The position numbers and the translations under genes were made by a program. From Apibacter raozihei (GTDB taxonomy: Bacteria; Bacteroidota; Bacteroidia; Flavobacteriales; Weeksellaceae), in the NCBI RefSeq assembly GCF_004014855.1, contig NZ_CP034930.1, forward strand, positions 3,205,716-3,269,715: a DNA stretch of 64,000 nt, read 5' to 3'. Under the pieces are notes generated by a model. It was not told the DNA's origin. It saw only the letters and a program-made list of their open reading frames with translations, and did no database searches. Of this stretch, positions 43,761-53,204 are shown one piece after another. The first letter of the stretch is position 1, and each line of letters starts with the position of its first letter.

Positions 43761-44470
43761 ATGACAAAAGGACAGGTTATAGAAAAATTAGTTCAGCTTG
43801 TAAAAGGTGAGCTATCTCCAATAGATTGGTTACAATGGTTTGAAAAATATAAAGACTCAATTGAAGGTATATGCGGAAGATTACGTTTTTTAAAAATGAA
43901 ACCAAAAGATAGTTTTAGTGAGATAAGAAACACTTACTTATCACAAATTACTGCTTATGAATGGCTAAAATCTATAAAAATTACTATTGATTTATCTGAT
44001 AATTATAAAAAGATTGGGAAAAAGAATTTGAAAATTTTGTCACATCTAAACAAAAGAAAACCAGAAACTTAAAAAAAACAACTAAAGAGAGATTTCAATA
44101 TTTGCAATCTGTTTATCCAATTTTATTTAAGCTGATAACCCAAAATTATCATCAAGATTTGTTTATAAGTAAAGGCAAAAGTTATAACGAAATTAAAGAA
44201 AAGGAAAATTCACTGGCAATTATTTTTTCTGAAGACATTATCGAATTTTTTTCAACAATTTCAAAATTTCAATTTGAGGGCATTTCGATCCATTTTGATG
44301 AACTTGCGCCTCTCAACAAAGAGCAGTTAAATCTTCTCATATTAGGAGAGTTTTGGCTTTATGGTGACGGAGATAAAATAGTATACAATTCTGAAGACCA
44401 TAAAGTTTATAGTTTTGCTCATGAGTATCGTCCTCCACAATTGATAAAGATTGCTGATTCATTAAAGTAA
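43761..44470 (+). pseudogene. SMI1/KNR4 (SUKH)-like protein, interrupted by a frameshift
   Basis: Two frames make one likely protein. The first, 43761-44072, begins MTKGQVIEKLVQLVKGELS and is good to about residue 82 (SDNYK). The second frame is open from 44009 and gives KDWEKEFENFVTSKQ and onwards through YLQSVYPILFKLI to the stop at 44470. The join is at the A-run at 44007-44011: one more A would merge them as SDNYKKDWEKEFENF. The C-terminal part, with FSEDIIEFFSTISKFQFEGISIHFDEL and LYGDGDKIVYNSEDHKVYSFAHEYRPPQLIKIAD, resembles the SUKH fold found in many immunity proteins against secreted toxins. A sequencing error or a real inactivation cannot be told apart; no toxin gene is adjacent. 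Confidence 0.65.
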
Positions 44471-44705
44471 TTGGTTGATAAGGTTTTTGTTAAGTATCTA
44501 AAAGGCTACGAAAAGCAATAATTTAAATTTATATAATTAATTTTCAATAATTTATATCAATAAAAAATCGTAACTCCGTTTTTTTTCAGCTAGGACTCAT
44601 ATAAACACTATTATAGGTAAACTTAAGCTAAATACAGTCACACAAATATTTATCTAAACTAAAACATAATGAGAATTCTCTTTCATAATTGCATTAATTT
44701 TAATA

Positions 44706-45461
44706 TCAAGAACTTATTTTTCTAATAAACAATTTATATTCTTCCTTTAATGGTAATTCTTTATTTACGATCAGATTTTTCTTCTTACCTATCATTTTTT
44801 GATTGTTAATTTCATTTATTCCTTCTTTTTTTATTTCCTCCCAATAGACACCTATTCCTCTTTTTTGCCATTTGGGCAAATCATTAAAATTTAAACCGTT
44901 GCTAAACAATAGTTCATTTTTCTTCGCTACATTCATATTTAACATTTTTTCAGTCACTTCATTTTTGGAATATCCCTGTTTTCTTAAATTCCAATATACA
45001 TGTCCATTTAATGAATTTTTATACGCATCGTCCATTCTCCACTGAAAATAGTCGTAGACAAGTTCTTTATTAGGTAACTCAGATAATCGACAATCAAACA
45101 CTACTGCTTCTCCTATCAACATTGAAAATGCAGCACTTACCTCTCCCGCTAAAATGGAAATATATTTACTTCTTTTTCTTGAAAAAGAATTTTCATTGAT
45201 ATCAAACAACAAGGAAATTTCGTCACTTTGTGTGTATCCGTATAAAATTTTAATTCCACTCTTAAGTACATGTTTGACTGTCTCTACCATCATTTCGGAA
45301 AATTTTTCATCAAACGGCGTTTCAAATGAATATTTTTCTTTGGTTAATTTGGTAAAACCTCTTCCATCTAAACGAGCTATAATATACATTTGAGGAATTA
45401 CCGAACGATCTGCAAGAGTTTCAAAACATTTCATCTTAGCATTTAAATTTTTGAAGTTCAT
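44706..45461 (-). CDS. Thg1-like 3'-5' RNA nucleotidyltransferase
   Basis: A 251-residue protein of the tRNA-His guanylyltransferase (Thg1) family. The fold is like a canonical polymerase palm but adds nucleotides 3'-5'. Visible are the metal-binding IIARLDGRGFTKL (Asp32) and YGYTQSDEISLLF (Asp80, Glu81), ISILAGEVSAAFS and DYFQWRMDDAYKNSLNGHVYWNLRKQGYS, as in bacterial Thg1-like proteins. In bacteria whose tRNA-His gets G-1 from its gene, these act in repair of 5'-truncated tRNAs. The gene lies after acs, separated by a terminator at 45544-45577. Thg1-like genes are sporadic in bacteria, so acquisition by transfer is plausible. Confidence 0.88.
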   Translation of the reverse strand: MNFKNLNAKMKCFETLADRSVIPQMYIIARLDGRGFTKLTKEKYSFETPFDEKFSEMMVETVKHVLKSGIKILYGYTQSDEISLLFDINENSFSRKRSKYISILAGEVSAAFSMLIGEAVVFDCRLSELPNKELVYDYFQWRMDDAYKNSLNGHVYWNLRKQGYSKNEVTEKMLNMNVAKKNELLFSNGLNFNDLPKWQKRGIGVYWEEIKKEGINEINNQKMIGKKKNLIVNKELPLKEEYKLFIRKISS

Positions 45462-45543
45462 TTATTCCCTTATTTAAATTTATTCATAAATTTCATAAAA
45501 AATAGCAACAAAATAAATACAATTATTTTATAATTCCCAAAAT

Positions 45544-45577
45544 AAAAAAGCTGTTCATACGTATGAACAGCTTTTTT
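45544..45577. terminator. Bidirectional terminator after the double acyl-CoA synthetase gene
   Basis: A perfect palindrome with 17-nt arms (AAAAAAGCTGTTCATAC and its complement) and no loop bases between the arms. It ends the leftward synthetase gene, whose stop is at 45597. Confidence 0.88.
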
Positions 45578-45596
45578 TAAAATAAGTTGATATTGA

Positions 45597-48500
45597 TTAT
45601 ATACGTTTTTCTATAATCTGATCTACGACTTCAGGATTTAGTAAGGTTGAAGTATCTCCTAGGGCATCAAGTTCATTGGATGCTATTTTCCTTAATATTC
45701 TCCGCATAATTTTTCCCGAACGCGTTCTTGGTAAACCCGGAACAAATTGTATTTTATCCAATTTAGCTATCGGACCAATAGTTCTTGATATTCTTGCCTG
45801 TATTTCTTTTCTGACATCTTCTTCGTTTTCGGGTTTTTCGAATGTTATTACGAATGCATATAGTGCATTTCCTTTGATATCATGAGGAAATCCAACCACT
45901 GCGGACTCTGTTATTAAATAATGCTCATTGATAACATTTTCAATAGGTGCTGTTCCCAAGTTATGGCCGGATACAATTATCACATCATCTACACGACCTG
46001 TAATTCTATAATTTCCATTAGTATCTCTAAGAGCTCCATCACCTGTAAAATATTTTCCTTGGTAAGCAGAAAAATAAGTATCTGCATATCTTTGGTGATC
46101 TCCATAGATAGTTCGAGCCATTCCGGGCCAAGGAAACTTAATACATAGATTACCTTCTCCGCTGATTGATTTCAGTTCCTTGCCTTCAATGTCCAGTAAG
46201 CACGGCTGAATTCCTGGTAACGGCTGCGTAGCAAATGTTGGTTTTGTGGTGGTTATACCCGCCAGAGGCGCTATCATTATTCCTCCGGTTTCCGTCTGCC
46301 ACCAGGTATCGGCTATTGGACAGTTTCCTTTGCCTACTTTGTCATTATACCAATTCCAAGCTTCTTCGTTGATCGGCTCTCCTACTGAGCCTAAAACTTT
46401 TAATGAGCTTAAATCATAATCTTCTACAAAGTGAAGAGGCTGAGCTTCTAATGATCGTATTGCTGTTGGTGCTGTATAAAAATGAGTTACTTTATATTTA
46501 TCCACTATGTTCCAAAACCTTCCAAAATCAGGATATGAAGGTGTGCCTTCAAACATTATTGAAGTTACTCCTGAGCATAAAGGAGCATATACGATAAACG
46601 AATGTCCGGTAATCCATCCAATATCAGCGGTACAAAAATATACATCTTCCGGATCGCCTATCTGAAATACATTTTTAAAAGAATAGGTTGTATAAACCAT
46701 ATATCCTCCGCAGGTATGTACCATTCCTTTAGGCTTTCCTGTAGAGCCTGATGTATATAGAATAAATAAAGGATCTTCTGCATCCATCTCCTCTGCAGGA
46801 CATTCCGGGCTGGCATCTTTGATTAAGTCATGCCACCAAAGATCCCGATTAGGTGCCATCATTACCGGTTTATTTGATCTGTTCAGAACTATTACACTTT
46901 CAATTGAGGAAGTGTTTTCTAAGGCTTCATTTGCGATTCCTTTTAAATCTACGTATTTATTTCCTCTGTAATTTCCATCACAGGTTATGAGTAGTTTGCA
47001 TTGCGAATCGTTAATTCTGGCAGCTAAAGCTGAGGATGAAAACCCAGCAAAAACAACTGAATGAATAGCGCCGATACGAGCACAGGCTAAGAGGCTTATT
47101 TCTAATTCGGGAACCATAGGTAAATAAATACAAATTCTATCCCCTTTGCTAACTCCTTTACTTTTAAGGACATTAGCAAATTTACAAACTTCTTCGTGTA
47201 ATTGTTTATAGGTCAAAATTCTGTTTGGTTCCGTTGGTCCATTAGGTTCCCATATGACAGCTATTTTATCACCATTTTTTTCAAGATGCCTGTCCAGACA
47301 ATTTTCCGTAATATTTAATTTTCCTCCTTTAAACCATTTAAAATCTGCATTTTCAAAATTATATTCCAAAACAGAATCCCAACTTTTTTTCCACCTGAAT
47401 GTCTGAGCTATTTCTGCCCAAAATTGTTCGGGCTGATCTAAACTTATATCGTAAATTCGCTCGTAGTCTATTCGGTTTTTAACAACCAAATCATCTATTG
47501 TTTTCTCTTTTAAAGCAAATTTTGAAACATTTTCCAGCTGAAAATCTTGTTGTATTTCATTGATAACCGAAGGATTTTTAGTAACTTCTGGGATCACAAA
47601 TTCTTCTCCATCTGCTATCTTTCTGATTATATCACGAAGAATGCTTCCTGATTTAGTTTTAGGTAAACGTTTAACATACACCACTTGTTTTAAATCAGAA
47701 ATAATTCCCATTTTTTCAACAACCATTCTTCTTAGTTCCTCTGTCAAACGAAACGGATCTGCTTGTTCAAATGCTTTAATTACAGGTACAGCTACTACAG
47801 CCTGTCCTTTTATAGCATCTTTCACTCCTATAACTGCTACTTCAGAAATTTTTGGATGAGCATTGATAATATTCTCGATTTCCAGTACAGATAACCTTTG
47901 TCCGGCAACATTGATGACATCCCCCAGATTTCCCGTAGTATAAAAATTACCTTCTTCATCACAGTATCCTCCTGCACCTGAATTATAATAATCAGCTAGT
48001 TTTTCTGAAACAAATAAATCTTCCGGTTTATTATTCATGATAAAACTATAAGAACCGGGCGGCAAAGGTTTGGTAGCTGCGATTATACCTATTTTACCGG
48101 AATCTTCTTCCTGACCTTCTCCACTTACTACCTTCATATCAAAGCTTCTGACAGATTTTCCTATTGAGTCCGGATATTGATCTTTCGTCCCTTTTTTTAT
48201 TTCCTTACCTAGTAGCGGCCATGCTGCCTCAGTTGTCCACCAAAGACTAGTCAGATCGACATTAATTTTCCTTTGAATCCAATCAATAACATCTTTTCCG
48301 GAATCATCACCCGAAAGGACAATGCGATTTAATGACTGTAAAGAGTATTTTTCAATAAATAATCCCTTAGGATCTGCATCAATGATCTTTCTGAGATTAA
48401 TTTGAGGCGTTAATAAAACGCTAACTTTATTTTCCTGTATTAGTTTCCAGTATGATCCCGGATCGGGTGTTCTTGTTGAACTTCCTTCATATATTATCGA

Positions 48501-49385
48501 TGGATTTCTATTGATCATAGGGGCTAAAATCATAAAGCTATGGCTGATTCCGCCTCCTCTATCGTAAGCGGTAAAGAAAACTTCGTCTGGATTACATTTA
48601 ATAATATTCACCATTAAATCTTTTAAGGAAACAGCATAATCACCGGTATTATAAACAGCCCCCCTGGCCTTTCCTTTTACTCCGGATGTATATAAAATAT
48701 AAGCAGGCGAGTCAGCCTGAATTTCTACATAGCTTTCAGGTTGCGAATTTTCTAATAACTCATCAAAATCTATATCTAATGAACTGTTGGAATGTAAAAA
48801 ACCTAATTTCCTATTATATAACAATATATTTTGAGGAGTGTGGTCTGATTTAGATAATGCTTTGTCTATGATAGGTTTGTAAGATATTATCCTATCTACG
48901 TCAATACTTGATGTAGCTGTAATAATTAGTTTAGGCTTGCAATCATTAATCCTTAATGCCAGTTCACTTGCCGAATAACCACTGTAAACAACTGAAAAAG
49001 TGATTCCAAGCCTTGCGCATGCTAAGATTGAAAATACCGTCTGAGGAATCATAGGCATATATAATAAAACTATATCCCCTTTTTTTAATCCTAATTGTTT
49101 CAGTCCTCCGGCTAACTTTTCTACTTTTTGTTTGATTTGACTGTATGTATATTCTCTTCTTGTCTGCGTAACGGGTGAGTCGAAAATAAAAGCGGTGTTT
49201 TCTCCATATCCGTCTTCGATATGCTTATCTATGCAGAGATAAGATAAATTTGTAATACCATCTTCAAACCAATTTGATTTACCTTCTTTATATGAGTAAA
49301 ATTTCTGTGGGGAGGTAAACCACGATATTTTACCTGCTTCTTTCATCCAATAATCTGAAATTGTAATCATTTCTTGTGTCTCCAT
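45597..49385 (-). CDS. Fused double AMP-dependent acyl-CoA synthetase (inactive-looking PrpE-like half + acetyl-CoA synthetase)
   Basis: A 1262-residue protein with two adenylating modules. The C-terminal module (about 640-1262) is a complete acetyl-CoA synthetase: nucleotide loop TSGSTGKPKG (878-887), WWQTETGG, TGD and catalytic lysine 1225 in LPRTRSGKIMRR. The N-terminal module (about 1-600) resembles propionyl-CoA synthetase PrpE but is altered where catalysis occurs. Its loop is TSGVKGKARG (233-242), the TGD motif is TGN (484-486), the Arg of the following GRxDD-type hinge is missing (NLGDVINVAGQRLS), and the lysine of SGK is Ser581 (KTKSGSILR). It converts acetate (perhaps propionate) to acyl-CoA; only the second half should be active. 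Normal synthetases are about 630-650 residues. It is an uninterrupted frame, so this is a true fusion and not a sequencing artefact. Confidence 0.88.
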   Translation of the reverse strand: METQEMITISDYWMKEAGKISWFTSPQKFYSYKEGKSNWFEDGITNLSYLCIDKHIEDGYGENTAFIFDSPVTQTRREYTYSQIKQKVEKLAGGLKQLGLKKGDIVLLYMPMIPQTVFSILACARLGITFSVVYSGYSASELALRINDCKPKLIITATSSIDVDRIISYKPIIDKALSKSDHTPQNILLYNRKLGFLHSNSSLDIDFDELLENSQPESYVEIQADSPAYILYTSGVKGKARGAVYNTGDYAVSLKDLMVNIIKCNPDEVFFTAYDRGGGISHSFMILAPMINRNPSIIYEGSSTRTPDPGSYWKLIQENKVSVLLTPQINLRKIIDADPKGLFIEKYSLQSLNRIVLSGDDSGKDVIDWIQRKINVDLTSLWWTTEAAWPLLGKEIKKGTKDQYPDSIGKSVRSFDMKVVSGEGQEEDSGKIGIIAATKPLPPGSYSFIMNNKPEDLFVSEKLADYYNSGAGGYCDEEGNFYTTGNLGDVINVAGQRLSVLEIENIINAHPKISEVAVIGVKDAIKGQAVVAVPVIKAFEQADPFRLTEELRRMVVEKMGIISDLKQVVYVKRLPKTKSGSILRDIIRKIADGEEFVIPEVTKNPSVINEIQQDFQLENVSKFALKEKTIDDLVVKNRIDYERIYDISLDQPEQFWAEIAQTFRWKKSWDSVLEYNFENADFKWFKGGKLNITENCLDRHLEKNGDKIAVIWEPNGPTEPNRILTYKQLHEEVCKFANVLKSKGVSKGDRICIYLPMVPELEISLLACARIGAIHSVVFAGFSSSALAARINDSQCKLLITCDGNYRGNKYVDLKGIANEALENTSSIESVIVLNRSNKPVMMAPNRDLWWHDLIKDASPECPAEEMDAEDPLFILYTSGSTGKPKGMVHTCGGYMVYTTYSFKNVFQIGDPEDVYFCTADIGWITGHSFIVYAPLCSGVTSIMFEGTPSYPDFGRFWNIVDKYKVTHFYTAPTAIRSLEAQPLHFVEDYDLSSLKVLGSVGEPINEEAWNWYNDKVGKGNCPIADTWWQTETGGIMIAPLAGITTTKPTFATQPLPGIQPCLLDIEGKELKSISGEGNLCIKFPWPGMARTIYGDHQRYADTYFSAYQGKYFTGDGALRDTNGNYRITGRVDDVIIVSGHNLGTAPIENVINEHYLITESAVVGFPHDIKGNALYAFVITFEKPENEEDVRKEIQARISRTIGPIAKLDKIQFVPGLPRTRSGKIMRRILRKIASNELDALGDTSTLLNPEVVDQIIEKRI

Positions 49386-49867
49386 GTTTTAGTTTATTTT
49401 ATACATTTTTGGTTTTCTCTTATTACTACTAAAAATATAAAATAATTTGAATAAAACATCCGATTCATGAAATCCTTTAGCAATTAATCAAAAATATTGT
49501 TTTTTAATTTTGATATTTTAATTAAAAAATCATAGCTTTTACTAGTATTAATGCTGTTTTATATGATTTTTATCATAAAATTCAGTTTTTTTAAGACTAT
49601 GAAATAATTATAAAATTATTAATTAAGATTAACAAAACACAGTTTCTTCCTCATATTTTAATTTATATAGTTTATTTATTAATAATTACAATCCCCACAA
49701 GAACTATCATATATTATTTTAGTCATAAAATATTTAATTTTTTATTCATTATAGTATCCCTTTCTAACACTATTCACTCTTTCAATCATTATACAGTGGA
49801 AAGAATTTATAAGTGAATAAATTTAATATTTTATTAAAATGAAGAATCTGATTAATGTGTATAAAAA
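49386..49867. other. Upstream region of the acyl-CoA synthetase gene
   Basis: No gene. An ATGAT-TTTT-ATCAT dyad at 49563-49576 matches the FNR/CRP-type core layout and resembles a site upstream of gltA (29261-29272). Otherwise AT-rich without clear promoter. Confidence 0.4.
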
Positions 49868-49890
49868 AAGGGACACAAAATGCATCCCTT
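49868..49890 (-). terminator. Intrinsic terminator of the aspartate kinase gene
   Basis: On the minus strand, stem AAGGGA/TCCCTT followed by a seven-T run (49861-49867 region). Confidence 0.7.
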
Positions 49891-49914
49891 GTATTTTATT
49901 GAAACAATTACAAC

Positions 49915-51234
49915 TTAATAACCAAATAATTTCTGATTAAGCGCTTGTAATGCATCTTTTTTATATTTACTATCAATTACAACTGATATATTATGTTCAC
50001 TTCCTCCATAAGATATCATATGTAAAGGAATCTCCTTAAAAGCATCCAAGATTTTTACCCCATATCCGGATTCGTTTTTAGCTATATTACCGACAATAGC
50101 AATAATAGTCTGATCTTTTTCTACTTCAACGTTAGCCACTTCAGTAAGCTCCGCCATTATATTGTCCAGATTTGCCGGATTGTCAATGGTTAACGATACT
50201 GCTACCTCAGAAGTAGTTATCATATCTATTGAAGTTTTATATTTATCGAATATTTCAAATATTGTTTTAAGAAAACCATAAGCTAGCAACATTCTTCCAC
50301 TTCTTATGGTAATTGCATATATTCCATCTTTAGCAGCAACTGCACGAATTCCTTCCGGCGTATCAATATCTCCTATCAACGTTCCTTTTGCCTCAGGCTG
50401 CATGGTATTTTTTAATGCTACGGGTATTCCCCTTTTTTGAGCAGGAAGAATGCAGGTAGGATGTAAAATTTTAGCTCCGAAATAAGCAAGTTCTGCTGCT
50501 TCATCAAAACTTAGTTCATCTACAGGATGCGTTTTGTCTACAAAACGAGGATCATTATTATGCATACCATCTATATCTGTCCAGATCTGAATTTCTTTAG
50601 CATCTATTACAGCCCCGATTATACAAGCAGTATAGTCACTTCCTCCTCTTTGCAAATTATCTATATCCCCCTGAGAATTTCTACATATATAGCCTTGAGT
50701 TATAAAAAAATCAATATCCGGATATTTGTTTAGTTCTTCCTTGATTTGCTCTTCTATATACACCATATCAGGCTCACCGTCTTTATTAATTCGCATAAAT
50801 TCAAGCGCAGGCAGAAGAATAGACTTTTCTCCTATCTCACTTAAATAATAATGAAACATGGTTGTACTTAATAATTCGCCCTGAGCTAAAATAATTTTTT
50901 CTTCTTTTGACGTAAAAAGAGGAAGATCTGTAAATGAAAGAAGGTAATTAAAATACTCATTAATCATTTCATGACCCTTCTTTAAAATTGTTTCATTTTT
51001 ATATAAGTCATTTATTTCTTTCTTATATTTGTCTTCCAGAGCTTTTATTAACTCTTTTGCTTTTTGTGTATTTTTTTCATACAACGAAGCTGAAATTTCA
51101 ACTAATGCGTTAGTTGTTCCACTCATTGCTGAAAGTACTACTATTTTAGAATCCTGACTTTTTGTTAACTCCGCCAGATTTTTTATACGTTCGGCACTTC
51201 CTACGCTTGTACCGCCAAATTTTAATACTAACAT
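49915..51234 (-). CDS. lysC: Aspartate kinase (monofunctional)
   Basis: Phosphorylates aspartate, the first step to lysine, methionine, threonine and diaminopimelate. The 439 residues begin MLVLKFGGTSVGSAERIKNLA (Lys-Phe-Gly-Gly substrate motif). They continue with the kinase fold (QGYICRNSQGDIDNLQRGGSDYTACIIGA, IWTDIDGMHNNDPR, LSFDEAAELAYFGAKILHPTC). The C-terminal part has two ACT domains (about 295-439, e.g. ITIRSGRMLLAYGFLKTIFEIFDKYKTSIDMITTSEVAVSLTID), where an amino-acid effector would bind. It is not fused to homoserine dehydrogenase. The ATG is at 51234. A -7-like TATTTTTG lies at 51261-51268 on the minus strand. Confidence 0.95.
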   Translation of the reverse strand: MLVLKFGGTSVGSAERIKNLAELTKSQDSKIVVLSAMSGTTNALVEISASLYEKNTQKAKELIKALEDKYKKEINDLYKNETILKKGHEMINEYFNYLLSFTDLPLFTSKEEKIILAQGELLSTTMFHYYLSEIGEKSILLPALEFMRINKDGEPDMVYIEEQIKEELNKYPDIDFFITQGYICRNSQGDIDNLQRGGSDYTACIIGAVIDAKEIQIWTDIDGMHNNDPRFVDKTHPVDELSFDEAAELAYFGAKILHPTCILPAQKRGIPVALKNTMQPEAKGTLIGDIDTPEGIRAVAAKDGIYAITIRSGRMLLAYGFLKTIFEIFDKYKTSIDMITTSEVAVSLTIDNPANLDNIMAELTEVANVEVEKDQTIIAIVGNIAKNESGYGVKILDAFKEIPLHMISYGGSEHNISVVIDSKYKKDALQALNQKLFGY

Positions 51235-51421
51235 TTTTTCTCCTTTTAATAAAACCTAGACAAAAATACATATTTTAGTATTTATTTACACCTGATTTAT
51301 ATTAAAAATTAAATGTTTGAATTTTATTAAAGATCATTTAAAAATTTACAGAAAAATTTATTATTAATCTGTATTTGATTGCTTGTAGTAAAATAGGAAA
51401 AGACCTACCTAATATAAAAAA

Positions 51422-51447
51422 GATGAACCTTAATAGTAAGATTCATC
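51422..51447 (-). terminator. Intrinsic terminator of the small helical protein gene
   Basis: Stem GATGAA..CTTA / TAAG..TTCATC with one mismatch and a 4-nt loop, followed on the minus strand by a run of Ts. It lies just after the stop at 51481. Confidence 0.7.
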
Positions 51448-51480
51448 CTCAAAATTCAATAAATGTATATATTTAAAAGG

Positions 51481-51771
51481 TTATTCTTCTTTACCTTTTG
51501 AAATATCGCGCATCTTTCTTTTAGCATCTGTAGTCATATCTTCAACTTTATCGCCTACCTTGTCTCCAAAGTCACTGGCTTTATCAGATATTTTGCTAAA
51601 AAACGAAGATATAGACTCTTTAAAACTGCTATATTTTCCTTTAAAAAATTTTTCCCAATCTACTTCCAGTCCTTCTTTATCCATAAAATCTTTTACAATA
51701 GATAATGATTTTAAAGCTTGTTCTTCTGTTAATCCTGCTTCTTTCTGAAGTCTTTCTACTATGTTTTCCAT
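51481..51771 (-). CDS. Small charged helical protein, unknown function
   Basis: A 96-residue cytoplasmic protein that I do not recognise. The first half (ENIVERLQKEAGLTEEQALKSLSIVKDFMDKEGL) looks like a helical bundle resembling the DUF2267-like short domains; a Trp-containing turn follows, and the second half is an amphipathic helix rich in Lys, Asp and Ser (FFSKISDKASDFGDKVGDKVEDMTTDAKRKM). The latter repeats roughly every 11 residues, like LEA/YtxH-type stress proteins that contact membranes. Monocistronic with its own terminator. A stress role is a guess. Confidence 0.6.
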   Translation of the reverse strand: MENIVERLQKEAGLTEEQALKSLSIVKDFMDKEGLEVDWEKFFKGKYSSFKESISSFFSKISDKASDFGDKVGDKVEDMTTDAKRKMRDISKGKEE

Positions 51772-52143
51772 AACTATTTATATTCTTTAAAGTTTTTCTG
51801 TTTATTAATTGTAAACAAAAATCAAGCCTTACTATAATATTTTGTTTCAATTTTTCATATTCGATCTTTTTTTTATAACATATGACCTCTATAACATTTA
51901 TACATTCAATTACATAAATACTTTATTGTTATAATGTAAATAAATTATTCTTTCAGTATCTATTATAGCAACTTTAAATAAGTTATTTTTATACTGAAAC
52001 TATGGTTTCACCACATTCTCTTTTTAGTTTCTTTTCAATATTGATTGTAAACCTATATTTTTTTATCAGTTTTAACATACTTTATATAGTATGATTAAAA
52101 TATTTTTATTAATTTATCGCCCTAAATAAAGATTATAAAAATT
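51772..52143. other. Divergent intergenic region before the glutaminase gene
   Basis: 372 bp without coding signal. It holds two short dyads: TGAAAC-TATG-GTTTCA at 51995-52010 and CATACT-N6-AGTATG at 52076-52093, the second 50 bp before the glutaminase start and thus a possible operator. Confidence 0.4.
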
Positions 52144-53160
52144 ATGAGGAAATTATTTTATTTTATTGCGTTTACTATCTCTTTATCAAATTTTTGTGCT
52201 TCACAAAATCATAAAGAGCATTTCCATGAAAACAGCAAAACCTTACAAAATCTAGATTTGCTATTGACCAATGTATGGCAAGAAAGCAAGGCTTTCATCC
52301 CTCAGGGTCAGGTTGCTGATTATATTCCGGAATTAAGTAAAGCCAATAAAAACCTAGTAGGTGTTGCTTTTATGGATCAATCAGGAAAATTATATACAAA
52401 AGGTGATACTAAAAGTAAATTCACCATGCAAAGTATTTCCAAAGTGGTAGCTTTAATGATAGCTACTAAAGAGAGAGGAGAATCGTATATCTTTGAAAGA
52501 ATGGGATATTACGGAACAGATGCTGCTTTCAACTCCTTTTCTGAGCTTCAGTCTAAAAAAAAGCCATTGAATCCTATGATGAATGCAGGTGCAATAGTTA
52601 CCACATCATCAATTAGCGGTACAGGAGATGAAGCCTACCAAAAAATCTTAAAAATGGTAAGATATATAACTAAAAATGAATCTATCAATATTAATCAGGC
52701 TGTGTATCTTTCTGAAAAAGAAACCGGAAACAGAAACCGAGGAATGTTTTATTTATTAAAAAACTATGGTCTTTTCGATGCTGTAGATGAAGAAAGTCTA
52801 AATAATTACTTCAGACAGTGCTCTATTGAAGTTGATGCAGAAGATTTAGCTAAAATTGGATATTTTTTTGCTCATAACTGTACACGTTTTGACGGGGACA
52901 AAACTTATTATAACCCTGATATGAGCAAGTTAATTAATTCTGTTATGCTAAACGGCGGAATGTATGATTACAGCGGAGAGTACTCCCGAAAAGTTGGTTT
53001 ACCTTCCAAATCCGGTGTTGGAGGAGGAATTATGGCTGTAGTTCCAGGAAAATACGGAATTGGTACATTTAATCCTTCTTTAGATGAACAAGGAAATTCT
53101 GCACCTGGAGTTTACATCATGGAGAAACTTAGCAAAGAATTAAATTTAAGTATTTTCTAA
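52144..53160 (+). CDS. glsA: Exported glutaminase
   Basis: Hydrolyses glutamine to glutamate and ammonia. The 338 residues have a signal peptide (about 1-20, ISLSNFCAS), which is unusual, since most bacterial GlsA proteins are cytoplasmic. The serine-dependent beta-lactamase-like fold is shown by FTMQSISKV (Ser97-x-x-Lys100), the substrate-binding NPMMNAGAIVTTS, YLSEKETGNRNRGMFYLLKNYG and SGVGGGIMAVVPGKYGIGTFNPSLDEQGNSAPGV. It is the first gene of an apparent operon with two ankyrin-repeat genes (44 bp, then 12 bp). A periplasmic site is inferred from the signal. Confidence 0.9.
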   Translation: MRKLFYFIAFTISLSNFCASQNHKEHFHENSKTLQNLDLLLTNVWQESKAFIPQGQVADYIPELSKANKNLVGVAFMDQSGKLYTKGDTKSKFTMQSISKVVALMIATKERGESYIFERMGYYGTDAAFNSFSELQSKKKPLNPMMNAGAIVTTSSISGTGDEAYQKILKMVRYITKNESININQAVYLSEKETGNRNRGMFYLLKNYGLFDAVDEESLNNYFRQCSIEVDAEDLAKIGYFFAHNCTRFDGDKTYYNPDMSKLINSVMLNGGMYDYSGEYSRKVGLPSKSGVGGGIMAVVPGKYGIGTFNPSLDEQGNSAPGVYIMEKLSKELNLSIF

Positions 53161-53204
53161 ATTTTATAATCCTTAAAAACCTATATTTAATTTAAACGAT
53201 AACT

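Noticed and set aside
44004-44012. Programmed -1 ribosomal frameshift (A AAA AAG type) in the SUKH-like gene
   Set aside because: The site is T AAA AAG; the P-site codon cannot re-pair in the -1 frame and I see no strong downstream stimulatory structure, so an indel is more likely. Not fully excluded.
45597-49385. The double synthetase as two genes merged by sequencing error
   Set aside because: The frame is open for 1262 codons through a ~40-residue linker with no start or stop signals at the junction, and the N-terminal half keeps its fold residues.
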